A stretch of 6,773 nucleotides of DNA from Candidatus Aminicenantota bacterium (GTDB lineage: Bacteria > Acidobacteriota > Aminicenantia > UBA2199), in assembly GCA_029939015.1 (NCBI GenBank), contig JAOZTV010000173.1, positions 1 to 6,773 on the forward strand. The letters run 5' to 3'. The notes under the pieces were generated by a model. The model was not told the origin of the DNA. It worked only from the letters and a program-made list of their open reading frames with translations, and ran no database searches. Shown piece after piece: positions 1-6,570 of the stretch (positions are counted from its first letter, which is position 1; the number at the start of each line of letters is the position of its first letter). A program made the translations under genes and the position numbers.

Positions 1-63
1 TTAGGCGAATTAAATAGTAGAGAAGAAATATTGAAGTATATAATGAAAATTAGGACAACATAA
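1..63 (+). CDS. C-terminal end of an unidentified upstream protein (partial)
   Basis: Frame 1 is open from the window edge to TAA at 61-63 and gives 20 residues, LGELNSREEILKYIMKIRTT. The gene starts outside the window. The tail is charged and helical-looking. A loose resemblance to the REEILKY-type ends of sugar ABC-transporter ATPases is only an impression and is not used as a call. It points the same way as mfd, 163 nt upstream, with a palindromic repeat between them, so co-transcription is possible but unproven. The fragment is too short to exclude a chance open frame. Confidence 0.4.
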   Translation, partial: LGELNSREEILKYIMKIRTT

Positions 64-84
64 GATGTTAGAATTTGCAAAAAA

Positions 85-205
85 TGTAGGGGCGAACCTA
101 TGTGTTCGCCCTGTTTTAGTAAATATAAAAACATCTAAATATTTAATAGGAGAACAGGGCAGACATATAAGGAGAACAGGGCAGACACATAGGTCTGCCC
201 CTACA
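85..205. repeat. Two-level palindromic intergenic repeat with internal 22-bp tandem duplication
   Basis: The 33-nt arms at 85-117 and 173-205 are inverted copies of each other (28 of 33 match). Each arm is also a hairpin by itself: GGGCGAAC (90-97), loop CTATGT, GTTCGCCC (104-111); and GGGCAGAC (179-186), loop ACATAG, GTCTGCCC (193-200). Four of the five arm mismatches are paired changes (GA/TC versus AG/CT) that keep both hairpins intact. Positions 148-169 and 170-191 are adjacent direct copies with one difference, so the inner part of the right arm has been duplicated. It resembles the REP/MITE-like GGGCGAAC or GGGCAGAC palindromes scattered in many environmental bacterial genomes. It ends 21 nt before the mfd start and could affect read-through or mRNA stability. 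Confidence 0.85.
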
Positions 206-226
206 GTGTATTAAGGAAATAAATAA

Positions 227-3200
227 ATGCAAACATTAATTAATAAAGTATTTTCTGAGGAGACACTTCAAAAATTATCTTTTGATACGTCTTTTAAAAA
301 GGATTTGCAAATCCCTAAAGAATTTATTGAGCTTGCAATTTCTGGGTCTGCGATAAAGAGTAAAAAAAATATTATCTGGGTTAATCGAGAAAATGCTAAT
401 CTATATGAGCTGAAAATTAAACTTGAAAAATGGTTTGGTTTTTTTTCAAAAAAAATACAAATAATTACATATAGTTTGCCCTTTGGGGATCCGTATATTT
501 CAAATCAACTTGAGCATGATTTTTATATTGAAAAAAATGATATTATTAATGCTATTAACGAAGACAGGCAGATTGTCATAATAACAAGTCTTGCGGCATT
601 GAATATAAAATGTGATGATCCTAAAAATTGTTCAGATCTTTTTATAAGACTTCAACTTGGAGACAAAATAGAAAGAGACCTTTTACTATCTGAACTGGTT
701 ACATCGGGGTATAGGTTTGTCTCATTTGTTGAAAATGTAGGAGAAATGGCAAAAAGAGGGGGAGTTGTTGACATATTTCCGCCCGGATTTGAGGAGCCTG
801 TCAGGATTGAATTGTTTGGAAATGAAGTGTCAGCAATTACTCTCTTTGATATAGAATCCAGAGCATCAATAGGTTCTATAAAAAAATGTTCAATTCCGTC
901 AGGAGATATATTTAATAATAATAAATATTCAAATTATTATAATCAGAAAGGCTTGAAATATATTACGGATATAATACCTGATAATAAAATAATTGTTTCA
1001 GATATTGATATAATTATGGATGAATTTTCAGGTTTAATAAAGAATTATGAAAAACTGTTTTTGCTTGATGAAGATAAAAGTTTGCCTGAACCTAAGAAAA
1101 TATTTAAGTATAATTTATATAGAAATGGCTTTTTGAATATTACATCTGTATATGATGATAGTAATCTTGAATTAATAAAATCAAAACAGAATCTAAATGA
1201 TTTTAATGAGACAAATATTGAAGAATTAAAAAATCAAAATAGAAGAAATTTATTTGTATTTTCAAAAAACAAAAAAATAATCAATAAATTTAGAGAAGAG
1301 GGTTTATTCTTTACATTAATTGAAGAAACCATTCCCTTTTCATTTGAAAATGTATTAACAAAATCTTTATTCTTAACAGATAAAGAATTAATTTTCAAGA
1401 AAAATATTTCTAAAAGTTCTTATCTTAAAAAAGATCTTTCAAATTCAATAATTATTGGTGAATATATAGTCCATGAAAAGCACGGTGTTGGAATATTTGC
1501 CGGTTTTTTTATGTTGAAAACAGGGAAAAATGAACAGGAGTTTTTGAAAATTGAGTTTGCAGATAAGGACATTCTATACGTCCCAACTTATGATGCCGAT
1601 GTATTGACAAAATATTCATCATTTCAGGGAGCACCTCCAAAATTAGATAAAATTGGAGGAAAAACATGGAGTTTTAAAAAATCAAGGGCAAAAAAAAGTA
1701 TTATTATGTTTGCAAAAGATCTTCTGGATATTTATGCATTAAGAAAATCAATAAAAGGTAACTCGTATTATGGTGATAAGGATATGGAGCAAAAATTAGA
1801 GGATTCGTTTCCTTTTGTAGAAACGCCGGACCAGAAGACAACAATTAAAGAGGTACTTTTGGATATGGAGAAACCACATCCAATGGAAAGGCTTGTTTGC
1901 GGTGATGTTAGTTTTGGGAAAACCGAGGTTGCAATTCGTGCTGCATTTCGTGTTGTAATTGAGGGCAAACAAGTTGCAGTACTCTGTCCAACAACAATTC
2001 TTGCTGACCAGCATTATAGAACTTTTCAAGAGCGTTTAAAGGACTTTCCATTAAAAATAAATAAATTATCAAGAATGGTTGGAACAAAAGAAAAAAAACA
2101 AACTATAGAAGATGTTAAAAATGGGAAGGTCGATATATTGATTGGGACACATTCAATAATATCAAAATCTGTTGAATTTAAACGGCTTGGTTTGTTTATT
2201 GTAGATGAAGAGCAGAGGTTTGGTGTATTTCAAAAAGAAAAAATAAAAAAGAATAGAGAATCTATTGATGTTCTTAATTTATCAGCAACTCCGATACCAA
2301 GAACCTTGTCTTTATCTTTTGCAGGATTGGCAGATATTTCAACAATTGCAACACCACCACCGGGCAGAATGTCAATAAAAAACTATATTGGGAAATATTC
2401 AAAGAAAATTATAATTTCAGCAATATTAAATGAAGTGAAAAGAGATGGTGCAGTTTTTATAGTCTATAATTCAATTAAAAAACTTTACTCATTCAAAGAA
2501 GAGCTTAATACCTGGATAGAAGACATATCAATAGGTGTAATTCACGCAAAGATGAGGCCAGAAGAAATTAATAAAAATCTGTCTGATTTTATTAAAGGCG
2601 TACATCATGTATTGCTTTCGACAACGATAATAGAGAATGGGATTGATATTACAAGGGTTAATACTATGATAATTATTGATGCTGATAATTTTGGTTTAAC
2701 ACAATTATATCAACTCAGGGGAAGAATAGGGCGTGGAAAGCGACAGGCATACGCGTATTTTTTGGTTAAAGGTGAAAACCTGACAGAAAAGGCTCAGTTA
2801 AGACTTGAAGGAATAAGAGAGTTTTCAAGTATTGGTTCGGGTTTTAAAATATCTGAATATGATTTGAAACTTAGGGGTGCAGGTGCATTACTTGGTAATA
2901 AACAGCATGGTCACATTGAGGCTCTTGGTTTTGAGTATTATAATAATATGTTAAAGAGAACAATTGAGGAACTAAAAGGAGAGAAACAGAAAGAGTGGGA
3001 AGGTCGTATCAATGTGAACTTTACTTATGCTATTGATAAAGGGTATATAGAAAATAGTCAGGAAAGAATGAGGTTTTATTCAGAAATTGCAGAAGCAAGT
3101 TCATTTTCAGACATTGAAAAAATAAAGGAAAATATTTCAAATATTTATGGAACTCCAGGAATAGAAACTGAAAAAATATTTTATATTGGTAAGGTTAAAC

Positions 3201-3451
3201 TTCTTTCAAAGCAATTTAATTGTGAAAGAGTTGATATAGGTATTAAGAAAATAAGCTTAAACTTTTCAGACTTAGATATAAACAAAATCAATTTTTCTCA
3301 ACAATTTGTCAAAAATTATGCTCCAAAGTTTGAAGAGGATAAAACATTGTCTTTTAGATTTGAAAATTATGATGTATTTCTTGATGAGTTGATTAAGAGC
3401 TTAGAAGAGATTAGGCAAGTAGGCAGAGAGGCAAGGAGTAAAGGCTTGTAA
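227..3451 (+). CDS. mfd: Transcription-repair coupling factor Mfd (TRCF), SF2 DNA translocase
   Basis: Mfd is a cytoplasmic ATP-driven translocase that pushes RNA polymerase off DNA lesions and recruits UvrA to start nucleotide excision repair. The order of parts is diagnostic. There is an N-terminal UvrB-like module with RGGVVDIFPP at 177-186. A CarD-like RNA-polymerase interaction domain begins about residue 409 (IIGEYIVHEKHGVG). The RecG-like helicase core has Walker A G559-DVSFGKT, DEEQ at 660-663, SATPIPRTL from 686 and the arginine-finger motif QLYQLRGRIGRG at 826-837. A TRCF C-terminal domain spans about 930-1060. The 1074 residues are slightly short against about 1150 in E. coli, mostly in the divergent middle. 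The start is fixed by AAGGA (213-217) nine bases upstream and by an in-frame TAA directly before the ATG. Two oddities: Walker A has Ser562 where Gly is usual, and the last 12 residues (1063-1074) are encoded by an octamer repeat element. Confidence 0.97.
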   Translation: MQTLINKVFSEETLQKLSFDTSFKKDLQIPKEFIELAISGSAIKSKKNIIWVNRENANLYELKIKLEKWFGFFSKKIQIITYSLPFGDPYISNQLEHDFYIEKNDIINAINEDRQIVIITSLAALNIKCDDPKNCSDLFIRLQLGDKIERDLLLSELVTSGYRFVSFVENVGEMAKRGGVVDIFPPGFEEPVRIELFGNEVSAITLFDIESRASIGSIKKCSIPSGDIFNNNKYSNYYNQKGLKYITDIIPDNKIIVSDIDIIMDEFSGLIKNYEKLFLLDEDKSLPEPKKIFKYNLYRNGFLNITSVYDDSNLELIKSKQNLNDFNETNIEELKNQNRRNLFVFSKNKKIINKFREEGLFFTLIEETIPFSFENVLTKSLFLTDKELIFKKNISKSSYLKKDLSNSIIIGEYIVHEKHGVGIFAGFFMLKTGKNEQEFLKIEFADKDILYVPTYDADVLTKYSSFQGAPPKLDKIGGKTWSFKKSRAKKSIIMFAKDLLDIYALRKSIKGNSYYGDKDMEQKLEDSFPFVETPDQKTTIKEVLLDMEKPHPMERLVCGDVSFGKTEVAIRAAFRVVIEGKQVAVLCPTTILADQHYRTFQERLKDFPLKINKLSRMVGTKEKKQTIEDVKNGKVDILIGTHSIISKSVEFKRLGLFIVDEEQRFGVFQKEKIKKNRESIDVLNLSATPIPRTLSLSFAGLADISTIATPPPGRMSIKNYIGKYSKKIIISAILNEVKRDGAVFIVYNSIKKLYSFKEELNTWIEDISIGVIHAKMRPEEINKNLSDFIKGVHHVLLSTTIIENGIDITRVNTMIIIDADNFGLTQLYQLRGRIGRGKRQAYAYFLVKGENLTEKAQLRLEGIREFSSIGSGFKISEYDLKLRGAGALLGNKQHGHIEALGFEYYNNMLKRTIEELKGEKQKEWEGRINVNFTYAIDKGYIENSQERMRFYSEIAEASSFSDIEKIKENISNIYGTPGIETEKIFYIGKVKLLSKQFNCERVDIGIKKISLNFSDLDINKINFSQQFVKNYAPKFEEDKTLSFRFENYDVFLDELIKSLEEIRQVGREARSKGL

Positions 3452-3517
3452 GATATCTTATTAGGCTTCTATTAGGTCTTGAACTCTTTGCCTCTTTGCC
3501 TACTTGCCTCTCTGCCT
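3413..3517. repeat. Octamer inverted-repeat element, copy 1 (overlaps the end of mfd)
   Basis: The left arm is three octamers of the form AGGCARRK from 3413 plus GAGT. The right arm, 3483-3517, is the same octamer family on the other strand (CTCTTTGCC, CTACTTGCC, CTCTCTGCC). Positions 3413-3439 match the reverse complement of 3483-3509 at 25 of 27 bases, and both mismatches would be G-U pairs in the + strand RNA. The centre (3439-3483) is 45 nt and begins TAAAGGCTTGTA. The copy at the right edge of the window has the same architecture and a matching start to its centre (TAAAGACTTTTA), so these are two members of one repeat family. The left arm lies within the mfd reading frame. Confidence 0.85.
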
Positions 3518-3523
3518 TTTTTT
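3421..3523 (+). terminator. Probable intrinsic terminator of mfd formed by the repeat arms
   Basis: AGGCAGAGAGGCAAG (3421-3435) pairs perfectly over 15 bp with CTTGCCTCTCTGCCT (3503-3517), and seven T residues (3517-3523) follow directly. A register-shifted pairing of 3413-3439 with 3483-3509 competes with it because the arms are tandem octamers. The loop is long (67 nt), which weakens the call. The stem begins inside the mfd coding region, so translating ribosomes would mask the left arm until they leave. Confidence 0.5.
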
Positions 3524-3580
3524 ACCAAACGGCATAAAACTCAAAAACTTTAGAAAAAAAATAATTTTTTTGAAATTTTG

Positions 3581-3609
3581 TTGAATTTAATCTTTTTTTG
3601 TATTATAAA
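3581..3609 (+). promoter_or_regulatory. Possible sigma-70-type promoter for the EF-hand gene
   Basis: TTGAAT (3581-3586) and TATAAA (3604-3609) are separated by 17 nt, 20 bases before the ATG at 3630. A start site about 7 nt downstream would fall on the GGAAG ribosome binding site (3616-3620), leaving a very short leader, so the match may be chance in this AT-rich stretch. No other stronger promoter was seen between the mfd terminator and the gene. Confidence 0.3.
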
Positions 3610-3629
3610 TATATTGGAAGATAAAAATT

Positions 3630-4184
3630 ATGGATATTGCAAGTACTTATTCGAGTCAGTTGAGCAGTAATGCTGTAACACCATACTCAAATGATTATGT
3701 TGGTGGTATCCAATTAATTGAAAAATCTGGTTTTATCCCATTTAAAGACAAAAACCCACTAAACTCTACCCTTAATCAAATATTTGAAGAATTTAAAGAA
3801 AAAACAGGTTTTGACGTTGATGTTAAAGAATTAAAGGATGAATTTTTAGATAAAAACCCTCGAACTAGAAGTGCAATGACATTATATAATTCATTAGAGA
3901 CAACTTTTTCAAGCAATCGTGGCGCATCGTCTGCAATTGAAAGTTTTTTAAATGAAAAAATAGATGAATATGTTTCAGAAAGTGATGAAGATGGTGATGG
4001 TGTTTTAAATGCTGAAGAAGGGGAATTAGACGAAACTCTTTTTGCAGAGATTGACAAAGATAAAGATGAAAAAATAGATGCAAGCGAAATGAAAAATAAT
4101 TTCTACGACAAATTCAATTCATTAAATAATATACTAAATTATTTCAAAACCAATCAGGGTACATTAGTTGACACTTATGCCTAA
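3630..4184 (+). CDS. EF-hand calcium-binding protein of unknown function
   Basis: A 184-residue acidic protein with two canonical 12-residue EF-hand loops near its C-terminus. Loop 1 is DEDGDGVLNAEE (119-130), with ligand positions D119, D121, D123, N127 and E130. Loop 2 is DKDKDEKIDASE (142-153), with D142, D144, D146, D150 and E153. Loop starts are only 23 residues apart, closer to compact bacterial EF-hand pairs or dockerin repeats than to the calmodulin spacing. The N-terminal 110 residues are polar, contain no domain I recognise, and show no signal peptide or membrane segment. The protein has no Cys and no Trp. The start is supported by GGAAG nine bases upstream of the ATG. It sits alone between the mfd terminator and a convergent gene, so context gives no role. 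Calcium binding is a firm family inference. Its location (cytosolic, or exported by a leaderless route) is open. Confidence 0.85.
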   Translation: MDIASTYSSQLSSNAVTPYSNDYVGGIQLIEKSGFIPFKDKNPLNSTLNQIFEEFKEKTGFDVDVKELKDEFLDKNPRTRSAMTLYNSLETTFSSNRGASSAIESFLNEKIDEYVSESDEDGDGVLNAEEGELDETLFAEIDKDKDEKIDASEMKNNFYDKFNSLNNILNYFKTNQGTLVDTYA

Positions 4185-4223
4185 GCTCTGTTTGTAATTT
4201 ATTTAAAATACATAACATTTTAA

Positions 4224-4353
4224 GCGTGAGGAGATTTCCTGTGTAGCGTGCCCCGCAGGGAGTGAAGAATGTCTGAACGACTGAGGACTCGGAGGAAAAA
4301 ATTGAGCACAATTTTTTTCGTTAGCGAAGTAGGTATCATCGGAAGCGACCTAT
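4224..4353. repeat. G+C-rich intergenic island, probable repeat or structured RNA element
   Basis: This element fills most of the 176-nt convergent gap. Positions 4224-4295 are about 58% G+C against about 30% around them. No reading frame of coding character crosses it. Small possible stems are visible: CCTGTG/CGCAGG around 4238-4259, TTCG/CGAA flanking TTAG at 4317-4328, and GTAGGT pairing with ACCTAT at 4329-4353. G+C islands in AT-rich genomes are often structured RNAs or dispersed repeats. I do not recognise a known RNA family, and only one copy is in the window. Confidence 0.45.
4296..4318. terminator. Possible bidirectional terminator between convergent genes
   Basis: AAAAAATTG (4296-4304), loop AGCA, CAATTTTTT (4309-4317) form a perfect 9-bp stem, with T-runs on the 3' side for either strand. 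It lies between the ends of the + strand EF-hand gene and the - strand sulfatase-like gene, where a shared terminator is expected. Only one stem pair is G-C, so the hairpin is weak and the call is tentative. Confidence 0.4.
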
Positions 4354-4360
4354 ACATATT

Positions 4361-6490
4361 TTAGTTTTTTATTAAGTTTAATAACCTCTGATATTCTTTT
4401 AGTAGTTTTTTTGCAAGTTCTTTTTGAGGATGACTGTCTTTAGATAATTCAAGAAACCTCTTGATACTTATAATTGCTCCATTATAATCTTTCTTAAGAC
4501 TAAGTATTACTGCCTGATCAAAGAACAACATAGGATTATTACTGAGACTAAAAGCTTTTTTGAAATATTTTTCAGATTGAGTAAATTTCCCAACTTGTCC
4601 ATAAAGAACAGCCAGTCCCTTGATGATACCAATCTCATCAGGTATTAATGATTCTAATTTGAGATAGAGAATAATTATATTGTCAAGATTTTCAAATTTA
4701 TAATTAAGGTTGATTAATTTTTTTATCAATAATGTATTAGATGGTTCAATATCAAGGGCATTATTATAATGTTTTATTGCAGTTTTATATTCCTTTTGTA
4801 TTTCAGAGATACTACCAAGTAAAACCTGAATTTCAGCATCAAAAGCTATTCTGTCGTTTTTATCAATACTATTAAGATATTCTTTTGCTCTTAGATGTCT
4901 ATTGGTTTTTATCAGTAAACCTGCATAGTCGAGTTTTAGCCCTACATCATTTTTGTCGTATTTTATTGCTTCTATAAGTAACTCTTCTGCTTCCCTAGTT
5001 TTTTCTTGTTTTTTATAAACCATAGCTAATTTTGCATAAACAGGTGCAATATGAAGTTTCATTTCAATCGCCCTCTGGTAAGCTTTTTGTGCAATTGCTA
5101 ATTCTCCTGCTGCGAGGGCATTATTTCCTTTTGAAAAATAAAGATAGGCTTCAACACGGTCTTTAGCGTCGATATTACTTTTTTTACTTTTTACTGATGA
5201 TGAGGCTGAAAGATATCCAAGTGTTGCAAGTTGTTTTTTCTCTGATGCATTAATTTGTCTCTGCTTAGTAAAATAGGCAGGTTTTGCGTTTAGATGTGAA
5301 AACAATTGATATTTTAATTTTTTTACCTTGCTGGTTTCTGATTTGTATAGATTAGTCATTTCTACAGGGTCTTTGCTTAGGTTAAATAACTCACCTCTTG
5401 GAACCTTGATTAATTTATAATTATTTGAAATAATTCCTTTTACCGGTGCACAACCCATTAATTCACTTGGAAATACAGATTCAAAATAAATGTTTTTTTT
5501 AACGATTTGTTTACCATTAAGAACTGGATTTAATGTCTGACCCTGAATATGTGATGGTATGTCGAGCTTAAGAACATTTAGAACAGTGGGCATAATATCA
5601 ATCAGACTAACTCTTTGCGAGTTCCTTATACCTGCTTTATTTATGCCCGGAATATTAAAAATAAGAGGTACTCTGATATTTTCTTCATAACAGAAAATTT
5701 GATGTCCCATTTCCTTATGTTCTCCAAAAGCTTCGCCATGGTCGCCTGCAATGACAATCAGAGTGTTTTTCTGTATATCCAGATCTTTTAATAAGGAGAG
5801 TAATTTTCCAATCTGATAATCCATAGTGGCAATTTCTCCATCATAAGGGTCAGTAAATTTTTCTTTAAATAGTGGTGGTGGAGCGTATGGAAAATGTGCA
5901 TCAAAAAAATGCAACCAGACAAAAAAGGGTTTTTCATAATTATTATTCAACCATGTAAAGCATGCCTCGGATGTGTCCTTGGCATTTCGTTCAGAACCAA
6001 ATTGTTTAAGTTTTCCGTCTTTGCTGAGTTTATCGTCATAATGATCAAATCCCTGTGCTATACCAAAACGGGAATCCACTGTAAAAGATGAAACAAATGC
6101 AGCAGTTGTAAATCCTTTGCCTTTAAGAATTTTTGCCAAAGTCTCTGCCTTTGTTGATAGTTTATAATTGCCATTATTCCTGACACCATGAGCATAAGGG
6201 TATAGTCCTGTAAAAATACTACAATGAGAGGGGAGAGTAAGGGGAACAGGGCTGTAAGCATTTTCAAACAAAACACCATTTCGGGCTAATTTATCAATAT
6301 TAGGAGATGTGTCTGCTGTATGTCCATAAGAACCTAAACGGTCAGGACGTGTAGTATCAAGCGTAATAATTAAGACATTTTTAATACTGGTCTTATCGTT
6401 TGTTTCAGAAGAATTTTGATTTGTTAGAAACAAATATACTGTTGATAGACCTAATAATAATACCAATAAAACAATTTGCCACCTTTTCAT
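4361..6490 (-). CDS. Membrane-anchored sulfatase/alkaline-phosphatase-superfamily hydrolase or transferase with C-terminal TPR array
   Basis: A 709-residue protein from ATG at 6490. Residues 1-4 are MKRW and a hydrophobic anchor follows at about 6-22, so the rest should face the periplasm. The sulfatase-type fold spans about 38-400. It has metal-site LDTTRPD (Asp45), the nucleophile region PLTLPSH (Thr85), DAHFPY (Asp197, His199), and AGDHGEAFGEH (Asp250, His251). The CxPxR formylglycine motif is absent: Thr85 stands where Cys is expected and His89 where Arg is. This suggests a Thr-nucleophile phosphoesterase or transferase rather than a classical sulfatase (inference). About seven TPRs follow (446-683), a likely protein-binding platform. 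The substrate is unknown. A TTG at 6505 in the same frame would add five residues. ATG 6490 is preferred because its ATGA overlaps the stop of a short ORF with a strong ribosome binding site, which implies coupled translation. Confidence 0.9.
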   Translation of the reverse strand: MKRWQIVLLVLLLGLSTVYLFLTNQNSSETNDKTSIKNVLIITLDTTRPDRLGSYGHTADTSPNIDKLARNGVLFENAYSPVPLTLPSHCSIFTGLYPYAHGVRNNGNYKLSTKAETLAKILKGKGFTTAAFVSSFTVDSRFGIAQGFDHYDDKLSKDGKLKQFGSERNAKDTSEACFTWLNNNYEKPFFVWLHFFDAHFPYAPPPLFKEKFTDPYDGEIATMDYQIGKLLSLLKDLDIQKNTLIVIAGDHGEAFGEHKEMGHQIFCYEENIRVPLIFNIPGINKAGIRNSQRVSLIDIMPTVLNVLKLDIPSHIQGQTLNPVLNGKQIVKKNIYFESVFPSELMGCAPVKGIISNNYKLIKVPRGELFNLSKDPVEMTNLYKSETSKVKKLKYQLFSHLNAKPAYFTKQRQINASEKKQLATLGYLSASSSVKSKKSNIDAKDRVEAYLYFSKGNNALAAGELAIAQKAYQRAIEMKLHIAPVYAKLAMVYKKQEKTREAEELLIEAIKYDKNDVGLKLDYAGLLIKTNRHLRAKEYLNSIDKNDRIAFDAEIQVLLGSISEIQKEYKTAIKHYNNALDIEPSNTLLIKKLINLNYKFENLDNIIILYLKLESLIPDEIGIIKGLAVLYGQVGKFTQSEKYFKKAFSLSNNPMLFFDQAVILSLKKDYNGAIISIKRFLELSKDSHPQKELAKKLLKEYQRLLNLIKN

Positions 6491-6525
6491 TTGTCTATAA
6501 TCCAAACTTTGATTTTCTTAAACAT
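6487..6525 (-). CDS. Short leader ORF (12 codons) overlapping the sulfatase-like gene
   Basis: ATG at 6523-6525 opens MFKKIKVWIIDK and stops at TGA 6487-6489, sharing ATGA with the preferred start of the next gene. The best Shine-Dalgarno site near either start, GAGGAG at 6535-6540, is nine bases upstream of this ATG. Neither the TTG at 6505 nor the ATG at 6490 has a good site of its own. The peptide is basic then hydrophobic, like the start of a membrane anchor. It may be a coupling leader, or the true N-terminus of the large protein separated by a frameshift (natural or a sequence error). Confidence 0.45.
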   Translation of the reverse strand: MFKKIKVWIIDK

Positions 6526-6534
6526 AGGTAATCT

Positions 6535-6540
6535 CTCCTC
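6535..6540 (-). promoter_or_regulatory. Ribosome binding site GAGGAG deciding the translation entry point
   Basis: On the - strand, GAGGAG is followed by AGATTACCT and then ATG at 6525. It is the only strong Shine-Dalgarno match upstream of the sulfatase-like gene and feeds the 12-codon ORF, not the large frame directly. Confidence 0.6.
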
Positions 6541-6544
6541 TAAA

Positions 6545-6550
6545 ATTATA
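6545..6550 (-). promoter_or_regulatory. Possible -10 box (TATAAT) upstream of the leader ORF
   Basis: The - strand reads a perfect TATAAT here, 19 bases before the leader ATG. No good -35 lies at 16-18 nt; the hexamer at 17 nt is CCTATT, at the edge of the octamer array. Transcription would begin at about 6538, on the ribosome binding site, so either the leader is nearly absent or this is a chance match. Confidence 0.3.
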
Positions 6551-6570
6551 TTAGCATATATGAAAAAAAT

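Noticed and set aside
1768..2029. Antisense open frames within mfd
   Set aside because: They overlap the conserved helicase core of a clear gene on the other strand and show no motif or ribosome binding site.
3776..4083. Antisense open frames within the EF-hand gene
   Set aside because: They are mirror readings of acidic codons giving Ser- or His/Leu-rich sequence without domain features; the + strand has two exact EF-hand loops.
4224..4295. Short - strand peptide frame across the G+C-rich island
   Set aside because: There is no start with a ribosome binding site and the composition does not match neighbouring genes; a non-coding repeat fits better.
5894..6279. Short frames inside the sulfatase-like gene
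   Set aside because: They fall on the catalytic domain of the long frame and have no support of their own.
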